Shown here: positions 13,670-20,622 of the stretch, one piece after another
Numbering within the stretch: position 1 is the stretch's first letter
Layout of the letters: each line of letters starts with the position of its first letter
Assembly: GCA_003477305.1 (NCBI GenBank)
Contig: DMTN01000012.1
Span: forward strand, 1-22,916
Origin: Acholeplasmatales bacterium
GTDB taxonomy: Bacteria > Bacillota_I > Bacilli_A > Izemoplasmatales > Hujiaoplasmataceae
Direction: 5' to 3'
Length of the DNA: 22,916 nt
Notes under the pieces: generated by a model
What the model was told of the DNA's origin: nothing
The model's database searches: none
Seen by the model: the letters and a program-made list of their open reading frames with translations, nothing else
Made by a program: the position numbers and the translations under genes

Positions 13670-14392
13670 ATGTGGATTGCGCACATCTGTTTTTCACCCT
13701 GCGGCGAAACGAAACGGATCGCCGACCATTTCTATCGGAAATGCGGCGGCGTCTTCTACGACTTCACCGATCCCGCCGTCCGCGACGGCTTCGATCTGAC
13801 CGTCCGCTATCAATTGATCGTACTCTCGCTTCCCGTGTATTCCGAATCGATCCCGGACGTGATGAAACCCTGGCTGAAGCGATTCCATGCGGATCGCTAC
13901 GTCCTGAACCTCGCCTATGGCGGAAAAGCGTGGGGCGACGCCGCGGCGATCGCGGCCGAATGCGTCGGCATCGACAAGGTGATCGCCTGGAGCGTGACGG
14001 CCGTCAAGCACTGCTACTGCGAAGGAGCGGTCGAGATCGACTTTTCGCTTTACGATCCGATCATCGCGAAAATCAACGGCGGCGAATTGACCCCCTGTCC
14101 CGTCCAGCACGTCCGGTCCAATCCGTTCGCGCACTTCTTTCCCAAAAAACGCGCGCGCTTCAACGTCGCGATCTCGATCGATTTGACGAAGTGCGTCCAC
14201 TGCGGCGAATGCGTGAAGAAATGCCCGGTGAAGGCGATCACGCCCGAACCGGCCATCACCAAGGAGTGCATCCGCTGCGGGCTGTGCCCGAAGCTCTGTC
14301 CCGTCGGGGCGATCAAGTGGACGATGTCGCCTTTGCTCGTCAATTATCTCAAAAATAGAAAAACGGCCGGCGCGGTGATTCGAACGCGCTAG
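13670..14392 (+). CDS. Flavodoxin-ferredoxin fusion (EFR1-type)
   Basis: Electron-transfer protein with an N-terminal flavodoxin-like domain (about 1-140, with the FMN phosphate loop FSPCGETKRIA at 8-18) and a C-terminal two-[4Fe-4S] ferredoxin (Cys175/178/181/185 and Cys200/203/206/210). This matches the EFR1 family found in anaerobes; its physiological partner is unknown. The ATG at 13670 has AAAGGCGG upstream and a good promoter at 13611-13639. It stands alone on the plus strand. The last 11 or so codons fall inside the terminator stem, so the C-terminal TAGAVIRTR is partly fixed by the hairpin. The hydrogenase operon at the left of the window is a possible but unproven functional link. 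Confidence 0.88.
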   Translation: MWIAHICFSPCGETKRIADHFYRKCGGVFYDFTDPAVRDGFDLTVRYQLIVLSLPVYSESIPDVMKPWLKRFHADRYVLNLAYGGKAWGDAAAIAAECVGIDKVIAWSVTAVKHCYCEGAVEIDFSLYDPIIAKINGGELTPCPVQHVRSNPFAHFFPKKRARFNVAISIDLTKCVHCGECVKKCPVKAITPEPAITKECIRCGLCPKLCPVGAIKWTMSPLLVNYLKNRKTAGAVIRTR

Positions 14393-14399
14393 CCGTTTT
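14351..14399. terminator. Bidirectional Rho-independent terminator
   Basis: Stem AAACGGC/GCCGTTT, a 2x2 internal loop, then GCGCG/CGCGC around a ten-base loop. It is followed by TTTTATTATT on plus and by a TTTTTCTATTTTT run on minus, so it can end both convergent genes. It covers the stop codon of the plus-strand gene. Confidence 0.85.
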
Positions 14400-14400
14400 A

Positions 14401-15117
14401 TTATTCGAGGTCTGTGTCCAACAAAGCGAAAAGCCGGTCGATCTCCGCCGTCACGGCGGGATCCTGGGCGGCGAGCGTCTGTGCGACGTCATAGCCTTCG
14501 ATCACCACGTAGGACAGGATCCGCTCGATCGGAGCGCCGCGAAAGCGGGCGTCGGCGGATGTGTTCGCCCAGGTCCAGGCGAGGATCACCGTGCCCGGCG
14601 CAAACGCAAGGATATCGGGGAACCCGTGCGCCGACGTGAGAAGGCCGGTCGAGGTCGCGCCATAGACGAGCGGAAGCGCGTCGTCGTATCCCGGCCAGGC
14701 GGCGCGCAGGAGCCGGCTTTCATACAGGGTGTAGTCGAGCGGCTCGGTCATCTGCCACGGATTGAGGGCGTGATAGTCTTTGCGCGTGCCGTCGTCCTCG
14801 ATTTCCAGAAGTGTGACGTTCCACCCTTGTTCATTTCCCGGGGAAACGTCTGAGAGCATGAGCTGCAGGTCGTTCTCCAGGTCATGGGTCGTGATGTACT
14901 CGACGATCATCAGGCGGTTCATGGCGTGCACGAGGACGTTTTGGAACACGAGCGTGATGATGAGAAAGAGGACGGAGACAAAGAGGAAGACGACCCGTCG
15001 ACCTTCTTTATCCCGTTTCTTTTTTTGTGTGAACAGAACCGCCGAGACGGTCGAAAGTATGATGGCGACGCCGAAAAAGATGAATGTGACGATTCTTGCG
15101 AAGAGAAGCGGTTCCAT
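14401..15117 (-). CDS. Two-TM membrane protein of unknown function
   Basis: Not recognised. The 238 residues have membrane helices at about 8-30 and 42-64 joined by a short basic loop (QKKKRDKEGRR), which by the positive-inside rule is cytoplasmic. The remaining 170 residues, outside the cell, contain no motif I know. The ATG at 15117 shares one base with the TGA of the PP-loop ATPase gene (TGATG), so translation is tightly coupled. Third gene of the Mrr/PP-loop cluster; it may anchor or sense for that cluster, which is inference only. Confidence 0.78.
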   Translation of the reverse strand: MEPLLFARIVTFIFFGVAIILSTVSAVLFTQKKKRDKEGRRVVFLFVSVLFLIITLVFQNVLVHAMNRLMIVEYITTHDLENDLQLMLSDVSPGNEQGWNVTLLEIEDDGTRKDYHALNPWQMTEPLDYTLYESRLLRAAWPGYDDALPLVYGATSTGLLTSAHGFPDILAFAPGTVILAWTWANTSADARFRGAPIERILSYVVIEGYDVAQTLAAQDPAVTAEIDRLFALLDTDLE

Positions 15118-16535
15118 CAGCGTTCTTTGCCTTCCGTTGACCCAAGCGGCGCAAGATACGCTTCCATGATCGCGCATTCGGGAACGCGCGTTAGCGAAAA
15201 GCCGAGATGGTGTTCCATTTCCCTTTTCGCCTCTTCGCGGGTGACGTTGCCCTCCCGCGATGCGATCGCCAGTTCGACCGCCGAGAACGGGATCACCGTC
15301 GACTTCATCTCGCGGAAGCGGATGAACTGCGTGTATTCCTTGCACTTTTCGATTTTGCAGGAGGTATGAAGCCCTTTTTCCAGCGAAGCGGGACCGACCC
15401 AGCCGATTCTTTCGGTCATCAGCGTCTTCACCTTCGCCCAGTCGTAGCCCTCGGCCGCGTCGTCCATGTCGATATGGACCATCGCCGGGATCCGTCCGGT
15501 CCAGGCCGATCGGCGAATCGCCCGGCGGAACGGCTTGAGCAGTCCGGGGATCATCCGCATCGAAGTCATCGCGTCGTCCTGAAGCGGATTCACATACCCC
15601 GACCAGCGCTTCAGTTTCGGTTCGCCGTATGCCAGCGCCCGCATCGCGAAGAGGGTCTCGGCCTGACCGCGCCGCAACGGTTTTCTGAGCGTCAGGACGC
15701 GCAGGATGTTGATGGCGACCGACAGCGCGCGATGCGCGCGCTCGTCGTACGCCGAAAGCGGCGCGATATGCTGAAACCAGAGGTTTTTCATCTGGACCGG
15801 CTCGTTTCCCAAGACGAGATAGGGAATTCCCAACTCGACGAGTTCGGGATAGAACATGACATAGGCGAGCGACGGACAGGCGCAGGTGTTGCCGGACAGC
15901 CCGTAGAGTTTATCGTACATCTTGCGCAGGTCAGCGTCATTCACTTTGCGGATGACGAATTCGGCGGTCGGGACAAGTTTCTTCGCATTTTCGATCGAGG
16001 CCCGGGCGGAATCCGACATGTAGGGGATCTCCCAGGTGAGGGCGAGGACGCGGAGCTTGAGATCGTTGGCGAGATGGTGGAGCAGATAGGACGAATCCTT
16101 CCCGCCGGTATAGAAGAGGGCGACGTCGAAGCGGCCGTTTGGATTCTTCTTCACCGTTTCGATCAACGGCAGGACGCTCTTGATTTTTGGAAGAACCGCG
16201 GCGTTCTGACAAATCGGACACTGCCCTTTTGCGTCGAACTCGAGGCCGGGGATCATGAAGTCGTTGGCCACGCAGGAAACGCAGAAACGGGCCTCCTTGT
16301 AGGATCCGACGAGCGGCTTGAGCTGTGGCTCGAAAACGACGATGCCGTCGCGCACGAGGCTTGCGAGGATCTTCGTCTCGGCGGGATCCAGTTCCTTGGG
16401 AAGGCGTCCGAGGACTTCCGCTTGGCGCTTGGACAACCTGAGGATGTTGTGGGTCGTGTAGGGGGCGTTGCGCATCCCGTAGTAGACGAGTTTCAATCCA
16501 TCCGCTTTCCAGCGGTTCTGCAGATGTCGGATCAT
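15117..16535 (-). CDS. PP-loop ATPase with Cys4 motif (WbpG/ExsB-like)
   Basis: ATP-pyrophosphatase enzymes activate a substrate with AMP for later amidation or thiolation. The 472 residues have a winged-helix-like N-terminus (about 28-70, ending LVRDGIVV), a CxxC...CxxC site (Cys85, Cys88, Cys106, Cys109) with PGLEFDAKGQCPIC between, and the PP-loop YTGGKDSSY (142-150). Further Cys218 and Cys220 (TCACPS) and GNEPVQ (243-248) follow. The zinc-ribbon plus PP-loop order matches N-acetyl-sugar amidotransferases (WbpG, PseA), but no sugar gene is near. The neighbour is a nuclease, so a nucleic-acid modification role is an alternative. The ATG at 16535 has GGGAGG upstream and lies 25 nt after the stop of the nuclease gene. 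Confidence 0.78.
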   Translation of the reverse strand: MIRHLQNRWKADGLKLVYYGMRNAPYTTHNILRLSKRQAEVLGRLPKELDPAETKILASLVRDGIVVFEPQLKPLVGSYKEARFCVSCVANDFMIPGLEFDAKGQCPICQNAAVLPKIKSVLPLIETVKKNPNGRFDVALFYTGGKDSSYLLHHLANDLKLRVLALTWEIPYMSDSARASIENAKKLVPTAEFVIRKVNDADLRKMYDKLYGLSGNTCACPSLAYVMFYPELVELGIPYLVLGNEPVQMKNLWFQHIAPLSAYDERAHRALSVAINILRVLTLRKPLRRGQAETLFAMRALAYGEPKLKRWSGYVNPLQDDAMTSMRMIPGLLKPFRRAIRRSAWTGRIPAMVHIDMDDAAEGYDWAKVKTLMTERIGWVGPASLEKGLHTSCKIEKCKEYTQFIRFREMKSTVIPFSAVELAIASREGNVTREEAKREMEHHLGFSLTRVPECAIMEAYLAPLGSTEGKER

Positions 16536-16560
16536 CCTTGGCCTCCCTCGATGGACGGGA

Positions 16561-17925
16561 TCATTTGACGCGGATGAGATCGATCAGGGCGGGCAGGTCG
16601 ATCTTTTCGATGCCCGCTTCGACGGTGATCCCGAAGCGCGTCTTTTTCATCAGTTCGAAGAGTTCCTTGTCGCCGATGAGCATCACGTTGATCAGGCGCT
16701 TCGCGGCTTCGCGGGCATCCTTGGTGATCGAGGAATTCGAGATGATGATGCACTTGTCCGCATTGCGGATGTGCATCACGCCGACGTACTCGCGCAAAAT
16801 CTTCATCGAGATCGAGGGCTTGTCGTTCTTCTTCGTCTTCGCCTGCATCATCACCTGTTCGCGGAAGCCGACGGCGTCCTCGATCAAAAACTCGCCGTCG
16901 ACGCCTTCGTCGTCCGGACCGGGAGCGTAATGTTCGCGAATGATCGCGGACCCGTAGAGTTTCTTGATCAGCATGAACGAAAACGTTTCGAAGAATTCCT
17001 CGCCCTCGCCGAACAGATGGCTGATCGCCGCGATCAGATGGCGGTCATAGGTTTCCTTCGTGATCTTCCCCGTGACGCACTGGGCGTGCTTGACGAAGGT
17101 CTCGCGGATCAGCCGGTCGATCGACTCGATCGGGAAGACGGGACCGACGGGCGGCAGTTCGATGACGGACGACTTCTTGACCTTGATCGGCTTCGGTTTG
17201 ACGGGTTTTTGCACAGGGGCGACCGCCTTGACGAGGGCAACGGGAGTTTCGGCCGCGGCGATGATTTCCGGTTTGCGGTTCAGGATCTTCTCCTTGACGA
17301 CTTTCGCGCGTTCGAGTTCGGCGCGGACCGTGTCATAGACGACATCCGCTGCGGCATCCTGCAGTTCCGGATGGTTCTTGAGGACGGCGCCGGTCAAACT
17401 CCGCAGCACCCCGGCGAGCGATTCGGGATCGCTGTCGTTTGCCTCGGCGGGGGACAAAAAGCCCGCGAGGATGCGTTCGGTCAGCGCCTTGCGGACGCGC
17501 ATCGCCTTCGTCTTCGCGGACGGTTCGGCTTCGGGCTTCGTCGCGTTGACGATACTCACGGCGGGGATGACGGGTTCGTCGACGGCTTTCTTGACGGGCT
17601 TGACGGCCGGTTTGGCCGGTTTCTTTTTCGGCGCTTCGACGGGTGTCGGCGCCGCCGCTTCGATGGCGATGACGGAAAGCTTGTTCTCGGCGTCGATCGC
17701 GATCTGTTTGTCGTTCACGAGTTCGCTCACGATCATCCCGATATAGCTCTTCGCCTTCGAATAGTTGCCTGAGGGAACGTTGTCCTTGATGTCTTCGGGC
17801 GTCACATGGAGCGCCTCGTACGCGGGGGCGAAGATCAGCTTGCGCTCGATCTTGCCTTTGGTCTTCAAAAACGCGAGGACGGCGGTTTCGATGTTGGTTC
17901 TCGTTTCCTGGTTGAATGAATCCAT
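16561..17925 (-). CDS. mrr: Mrr-like restriction endonuclease with long basic linker
   Basis: PD-(D/E)xK nuclease; Mrr proteins are type IV enzymes that cut foreign or modified DNA. The 454 residues comprise an N-terminal winged-helix-like domain (about 1-88, as in Mrr), a Lys/Pro/Ala-rich linker (about 95-125), a helical middle part with a second Lys/Pro-rich linker (225-252), then the nuclease domain with EGVDGEF (Asp343) and the catalytic QAK at 361-363, followed by KCIIISNSSITKDAREAA, the usual Mrr segment after the active site. It is longer than classical Mrr (about 300) because of the linkers and middle domain. AAAGGGGTG is 6 nt before the ATG at 17925. First gene of the three-gene cluster. 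Confidence 0.8.
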   Translation of the reverse strand: MDSFNQETRTNIETAVLAFLKTKGKIERKLIFAPAYEALHVTPEDIKDNVPSGNYSKAKSYIGMIVSELVNDKQIAIDAENKLSVIAIEAAAPTPVEAPKKKPAKPAVKPVKKAVDEPVIPAVSIVNATKPEAEPSAKTKAMRVRKALTERILAGFLSPAEANDSDPESLAGVLRSLTGAVLKNHPELQDAAADVVYDTVRAELERAKVVKEKILNRKPEIIAAAETPVALVKAVAPVQKPVKPKPIKVKKSSVIELPPVGPVFPIESIDRLIRETFVKHAQCVTGKITKETYDRHLIAAISHLFGEGEEFFETFSFMLIKKLYGSAIIREHYAPGPDDEGVDGEFLIEDAVGFREQVMMQAKTKKNDKPSISMKILREYVGVMHIRNADKCIIISNSSITKDAREAAKRLINVMLIGDKELFELMKKTRFGITVEAGIEKIDLPALIDLIRVK

Positions 17926-17981
17926 GTAGGCACCCCTTTATTCGATCCATGACGGACGGATTGTTTCGGCTTCTTCAATTC

Positions 17982-17990
17982 ATTGTAACA
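17982..17990 (-). promoter_or_regulatory. Extended -10 promoter of the Mrr/PP-loop cluster
   Basis: Minus-strand TGTTACAAT (within TGTGTTACAATG) with no good -35. It lies 57 bp before the Mrr start codon. Confidence 0.55.
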
Positions 17991-18019
17991 CAGAACGAAA
18001 TTAGATACATCTTCAATTC

Positions 18020-18050
18020 AAAAAACAGTCCGGACCATTCCGGACTGTTT
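18020..18050 (-). terminator. Rho-independent terminator after the small Asn-rich protein
   Basis: A perfect 12-bp stem (18023-18034 with 18039-18050) around a four-base loop, followed on the minus strand by TTTTTT. Ends the message of the gene at 18081-18269. Confidence 0.9.
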
Positions 18051-18080
18051 CGCTCCATCATGACACGTCATTACTTGACG

Positions 18081-18269
18081 TCATTCGTCATCGTCCTCGG
18101 TGGGACCCTGAAACTTTTCATTGTTTGGATTCATCTGCTCGGAATGGTTGTCCTCGCCGGCCTGATGGGCCGTGCTGTTGGGATTGTTCTGATTCGCGTA
18201 GTGGTCGAGTTCCTGTTGCGTGTGGGTATGGCCGGAAACCCCGCCGCCGCCACCGTGTCCTTTCAACAT
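18081..18269 (-). CDS. Small hydrophilic Asn/His-rich protein
   Basis: A 62-residue soluble protein with a Gly5 run near the start, then QQELDHYANQNNPNS and a diverged second copy SEQMNPNNEKFQG, ending in an acidic tail. It resembles the small HYANQxNPN-type proteins I recall from Bacilli-related genomes; no function is known to me. The ATG at 18269 is firmly set by AAGGAGG 7 nt upstream. A longer reading from 18431 would translate the preceding terminator and is rejected. A TATTAT -10 candidate is at 18291-18296 and the gene has its own terminator. Confidence 0.75.
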   Translation of the reverse strand: MLKGHGGGGGVSGHTHTQQELDHYANQNNPNSTAHQAGEDNHSEQMNPNNEKFQGPTEDDDE

Positions 18270-18391
18270 CGTATCGCCTCCTTCTTTATCATAATACGAC
18301 ACGAAATGATATTCAAGTGCACGAACGACATAATTGCGCATCAAAACCGAAAGATGATTGACAAGGAGAGTCAAAACGGCAAAAAGCATCC

Positions 18392-18424
18392 AAAAAGACG
18401 ATTCGGACCGATCCGGATCGTCTT
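18392..18424 (-). terminator. Rho-independent terminator after the 82-residue membrane protein
   Basis: Minus-strand stem AAGACGAT/ATCGTCTT, one mismatch, then CGGA/TCCG around TCGG, followed by TTTTT. Apart from this and the -10 candidate at 18291-18296, nothing is seen in 18270-18464. Confidence 0.85.
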
Positions 18425-18464
18425 GTTTCATGGTTGAGCATCGCGCGACCGCGTCGGTTCCGAT

Positions 18465-18713
18465 CTACTTCTTCGTCAAATGCCTGGTGACCCGGAGTGC
18501 GAACAGCATAAGGATTCCGAAGAAGCCGATCAAGCCGGGGATCATCACGACCCCGAAGGCGTCGAGGGCGTCGACATTTGACGTCAGAAACATCACGAAC
18601 GCGAAGATGGCAAGGAAGATGCAGAACGCTCCGCCGAGGAGCGCGAGGATGTCGATCAGGATGCTGAATCTGGCTTCAAACCAGTCGATGAAGCGATTCA
18701 AGGTGCTTTTCAT
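18465..18713 (-). CDS. Small two-TM membrane protein
   Basis: 82 residues: an amphipathic N-terminus (MKSTLNRFIDWFEARF) and two membrane helices at about 18-44 and 52-74, ending in basic RHLTKK. Not recognised. AAAGGAAT about 8 nt upstream supports the ATG at 18713. It starts 37 nt after the stop of the YwaF-like gene with no terminator between, so the two are probably co-transcribed. Confidence 0.75.
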   Translation of the reverse strand: MKSTLNRFIDWFEARFSILIDILALLGGAFCIFLAIFAFVMFLTSNVDALDAFGVVMIPGLIGFFGILMLFALRVTRHLTKK

Positions 18714-18750
18714 GAAGTCATTCCTTTCCGATACCGTCTCTCAGCGAAGG

Positions 18751-19566
18751 TTATTCGGTCGTTTCCCGAATCCGTTTGGCGATCCGGATGCCTTTGGGCA
18801 ACCGTCTGACGATGACGTCGAGGGCGCGATAGAGCAAGGTCGCGAGCGTGCAACTCGAAAGGATGGCGAGATACATGAAGAGGACATACAGGCTCTGGGC
18901 GAAGAAGGGACCGATCGCTTCGCCGAGGGCGAGACGGACGGCCTCGATCGGGGGGAAGCTGCAGAACAGAAAACTCATGAAATTGACCTCGATGATGTTT
19001 GCGAGCGGTCCGGCGATGGCGGCGTAGATCGTGATCATCGTGAAGAGCCGGAGCGCATCCTTCTTCGTTTCGGGCTCATGCATCTCGAGGGCGACGAACA
19101 GGATGAAGTAGAGCACGATCGCATAATGGTAGGTGACCGTATGGAAACTGCCGAAATCGGTAAAATAGCCGTTCGCCGCGTCGCCGAACACGGTCATCGG
19201 GAAGAACAGCATCCCGATCGTCGTCATTCCCGAGGCGATTCCGGCGATCGGCCGCATCGTGCGGGAAAACGCGCCGGACGTGAAGTGCGCGAGCGGAAAA
19301 AGGAGCAAAAAGACGCTCGAGAAATGGAGCGGAATCGAATACAGGCCGTAGGGTCCCGGGACGAAGTCGCGGTACTGCTTGATCAGTTCGAGGAAAACCA
19401 GCGACGCGGCGATCACGACAAACGGAATGTTGCGGATCCGCGTTTCCTTCGCGCCGATCACGAGCCGAAGAAACAACGCAAAAACGATCATCATGATGAC
19501 CGTGGGAATCAGTGTCTTTAGATTCGTCTCAGACCAGAGAAGGCCATCAAATGACGTGGGGGACAT
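18751..19566 (-). CDS. YwaF-like (TIGR02206/TMEM164-type) integral membrane protein
   Basis: 271 residues with about seven membrane helices. SIPLHFSS (His81) at the start of the third helix and FHTVTYHY (His142, His147) resemble the conserved histidine segments of the YwaF/TMEM164 family, whose bacterial members have no settled function. Bacillus YwaF is shorter (about 235-240 residues). The ATG at 19566 has AGGTGAG close upstream and a good promoter at 19601-19629. Likely co-transcribed with the 82-residue membrane protein. The family call is from memory of the motif. Confidence 0.7.
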   Translation of the reverse strand: MSPTSFDGLLWSETNLKTLIPTVIMMIVFALFLRLVIGAKETRIRNIPFVVIAASLVFLELIKQYRDFVPGPYGLYSIPLHFSSVFLLLFPLAHFTSGAFSRTMRPIAGIASGMTTIGMLFFPMTVFGDAANGYFTDFGSFHTVTYHYAIVLYFILFVALEMHEPETKKDALRLFTMITIYAAIAGPLANIIEVNFMSFLFCSFPPIEAVRLALGEAIGPFFAQSLYVLFMYLAILSSCTLATLLYRALDVIVRRLPKGIRIAKRIRETTE

Positions 19567-19600
19567 GGCTCACCTATGCGAAACAGTTGCCTCTATTTCC

Positions 19601-19629
19601 ATTATATCGTATAGCGGTCGACATCGCAA
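19601..19629 (-). promoter_or_regulatory. Promoter of the YwaF-like gene
   Basis: Minus-strand TTGCGA (19624-19629), 17 bp, TATAAT (19601-19606). Confidence 0.72.
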
Positions 19630-19665
19630 TCAAAACCGCATCACGATATCTACACAATATATTCA

Positions 19666-20250
19666 TTATTCGACGCGCCGCGTCGAGAAGAGAATCACAT
19701 CGTCCTCGATCGTGAAGATGAAGAACGCGGACCGGTGCACGGTGACGATCTGTTCGAGCCTTTCGCCGCCGACCTCGCTTGTCCGCACCGTGGTTTCCGA
19801 GAGGCGGATCACGATCAATCCCCGCGTGAACGCAAGATCGGAAAAATCGACGGAAAGCGTCAACGACTGCCGGTAGGAGACCCGGCCGAACAGCGGCAGT
19901 CCGACGTCGCAGCGATTCGCTTCCGACAGGAATGCGGTGCCTTCGAAGTGGCGTTCGCTCAAGACGACGCGTTCGCCGGGATCGATCGCGTCGCCGACAT
20001 CGGATGTCAAAAACACCTCGAGCGTATGGCCGAGGAGATTCACCGAGTCGAAATCATCGGGATAGGCGTGACCGTAGCGGAAGGTGATATCGACCTCTTC
20101 GTCGGTCGAGGAACGCATCGCCGCAAGTTCGATCGCGACATGGATGGGAGCGCCGGACCCCGCTTCGGAAGCGGACGCACCGCGGAAGGAACAGGCACAG
20201 ACGCCAAGGCAAAGCGCCATGACGATGATTGCGAGACGCGTTTTCCGCAT
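19666..20250 (-). CDS. Putative lipoprotein of unknown function
   Basis: 194 residues with a signal peptide (MRKTRLAIIVMALCLGVCAC; probable lipid Cys20 in VCAC, a less usual lipobox). The mature part is predicted to be beta-rich, with alternating hydrophobic strands (HTLEVFLTSDV, SLTLSVDFSDL, GLIVIRLSE), and looks like a single extracellular beta-sandwich domain. No motif is recognised. AAGGAGG 6 nt upstream fixes the ATG at 20250. No clear terminator follows; the next gene has its own promoter. Confidence 0.75.
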   Translation of the reverse strand: MRKTRLAIIVMALCLGVCACSFRGASASEAGSGAPIHVAIELAAMRSSTDEEVDITFRYGHAYPDDFDSVNLLGHTLEVFLTSDVGDAIDPGERVVLSERHFEGTAFLSEANRCDVGLPLFGRVSYRQSLTLSVDFSDLAFTRGLIVIRLSETTVRTSEVGGERLEQIVTVHRSAFFIFTIEDDVILFSTRRVE

Positions 20251-20360
20251 GGTCTTCCTCCTTCCGTGTCGGTTCATTGAGTTCTTTGGAACCCAGCTCG
20301 CTTCCGCCGGCAAAAGCACGTCGTCGGAGCTGTCCGAGAGCATCCGAATCCGTCCCTTCC

Positions 20361-20369
20361 ATTGTATCA
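20361..20369 (-). promoter_or_regulatory. Extended -10 promoter of the lipoprotein gene at 19666-20250
   Basis: Minus-strand TGATACAAT within TGTGATACAATGGAAGG, nearly the same as the promoter of the ABC exporter. The start should fall about 105 nt before the ATG. The stretch 20251-20622 holds only this promoter, the divergent PAS-gene promoter and the two leaders; no gene is seen in it. Confidence 0.6.
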
Positions 20370-20471
20370 CAAGGGACCTCGGGACGTAAACGGACGCATG
20401 TGCGAAAATGAACGAGCATACATCTGTTTTTTGGCTATTTTGAGAGATTATCATCACTTGTGGACTTATGC

Positions 20472-20500
20472 TTGTTTTTCCCCCCATAAGAGCATATAAT
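20472..20500 (+). promoter_or_regulatory. Promoter of the multi-PAS gene
   Basis: TTGTTT (20472-20477), 17 bp, TATAAT (20495-20500). The leader to the ATG at 20623 is about 115 nt and A-rich; no structure recognised. Confidence 0.7.
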
Positions 20501-20622
20501 GATAAGATATGGTATGAGTTTTTAACCATTCAAAACGCATCATACGCAACGAATCACCATCTGCAACATGGGCACACGAAGTGCATAAAAACGAGTACGG
20601 GAAGACGGAGGGATCAAAGACG

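Noticed and set aside
18081..18431. Longer form of the small Asn-rich protein starting near 18431
   Set aside because: Its first codons would lie in the terminator of the preceding gene, and a strong AGGAGG site precedes the internal ATG at 18269.
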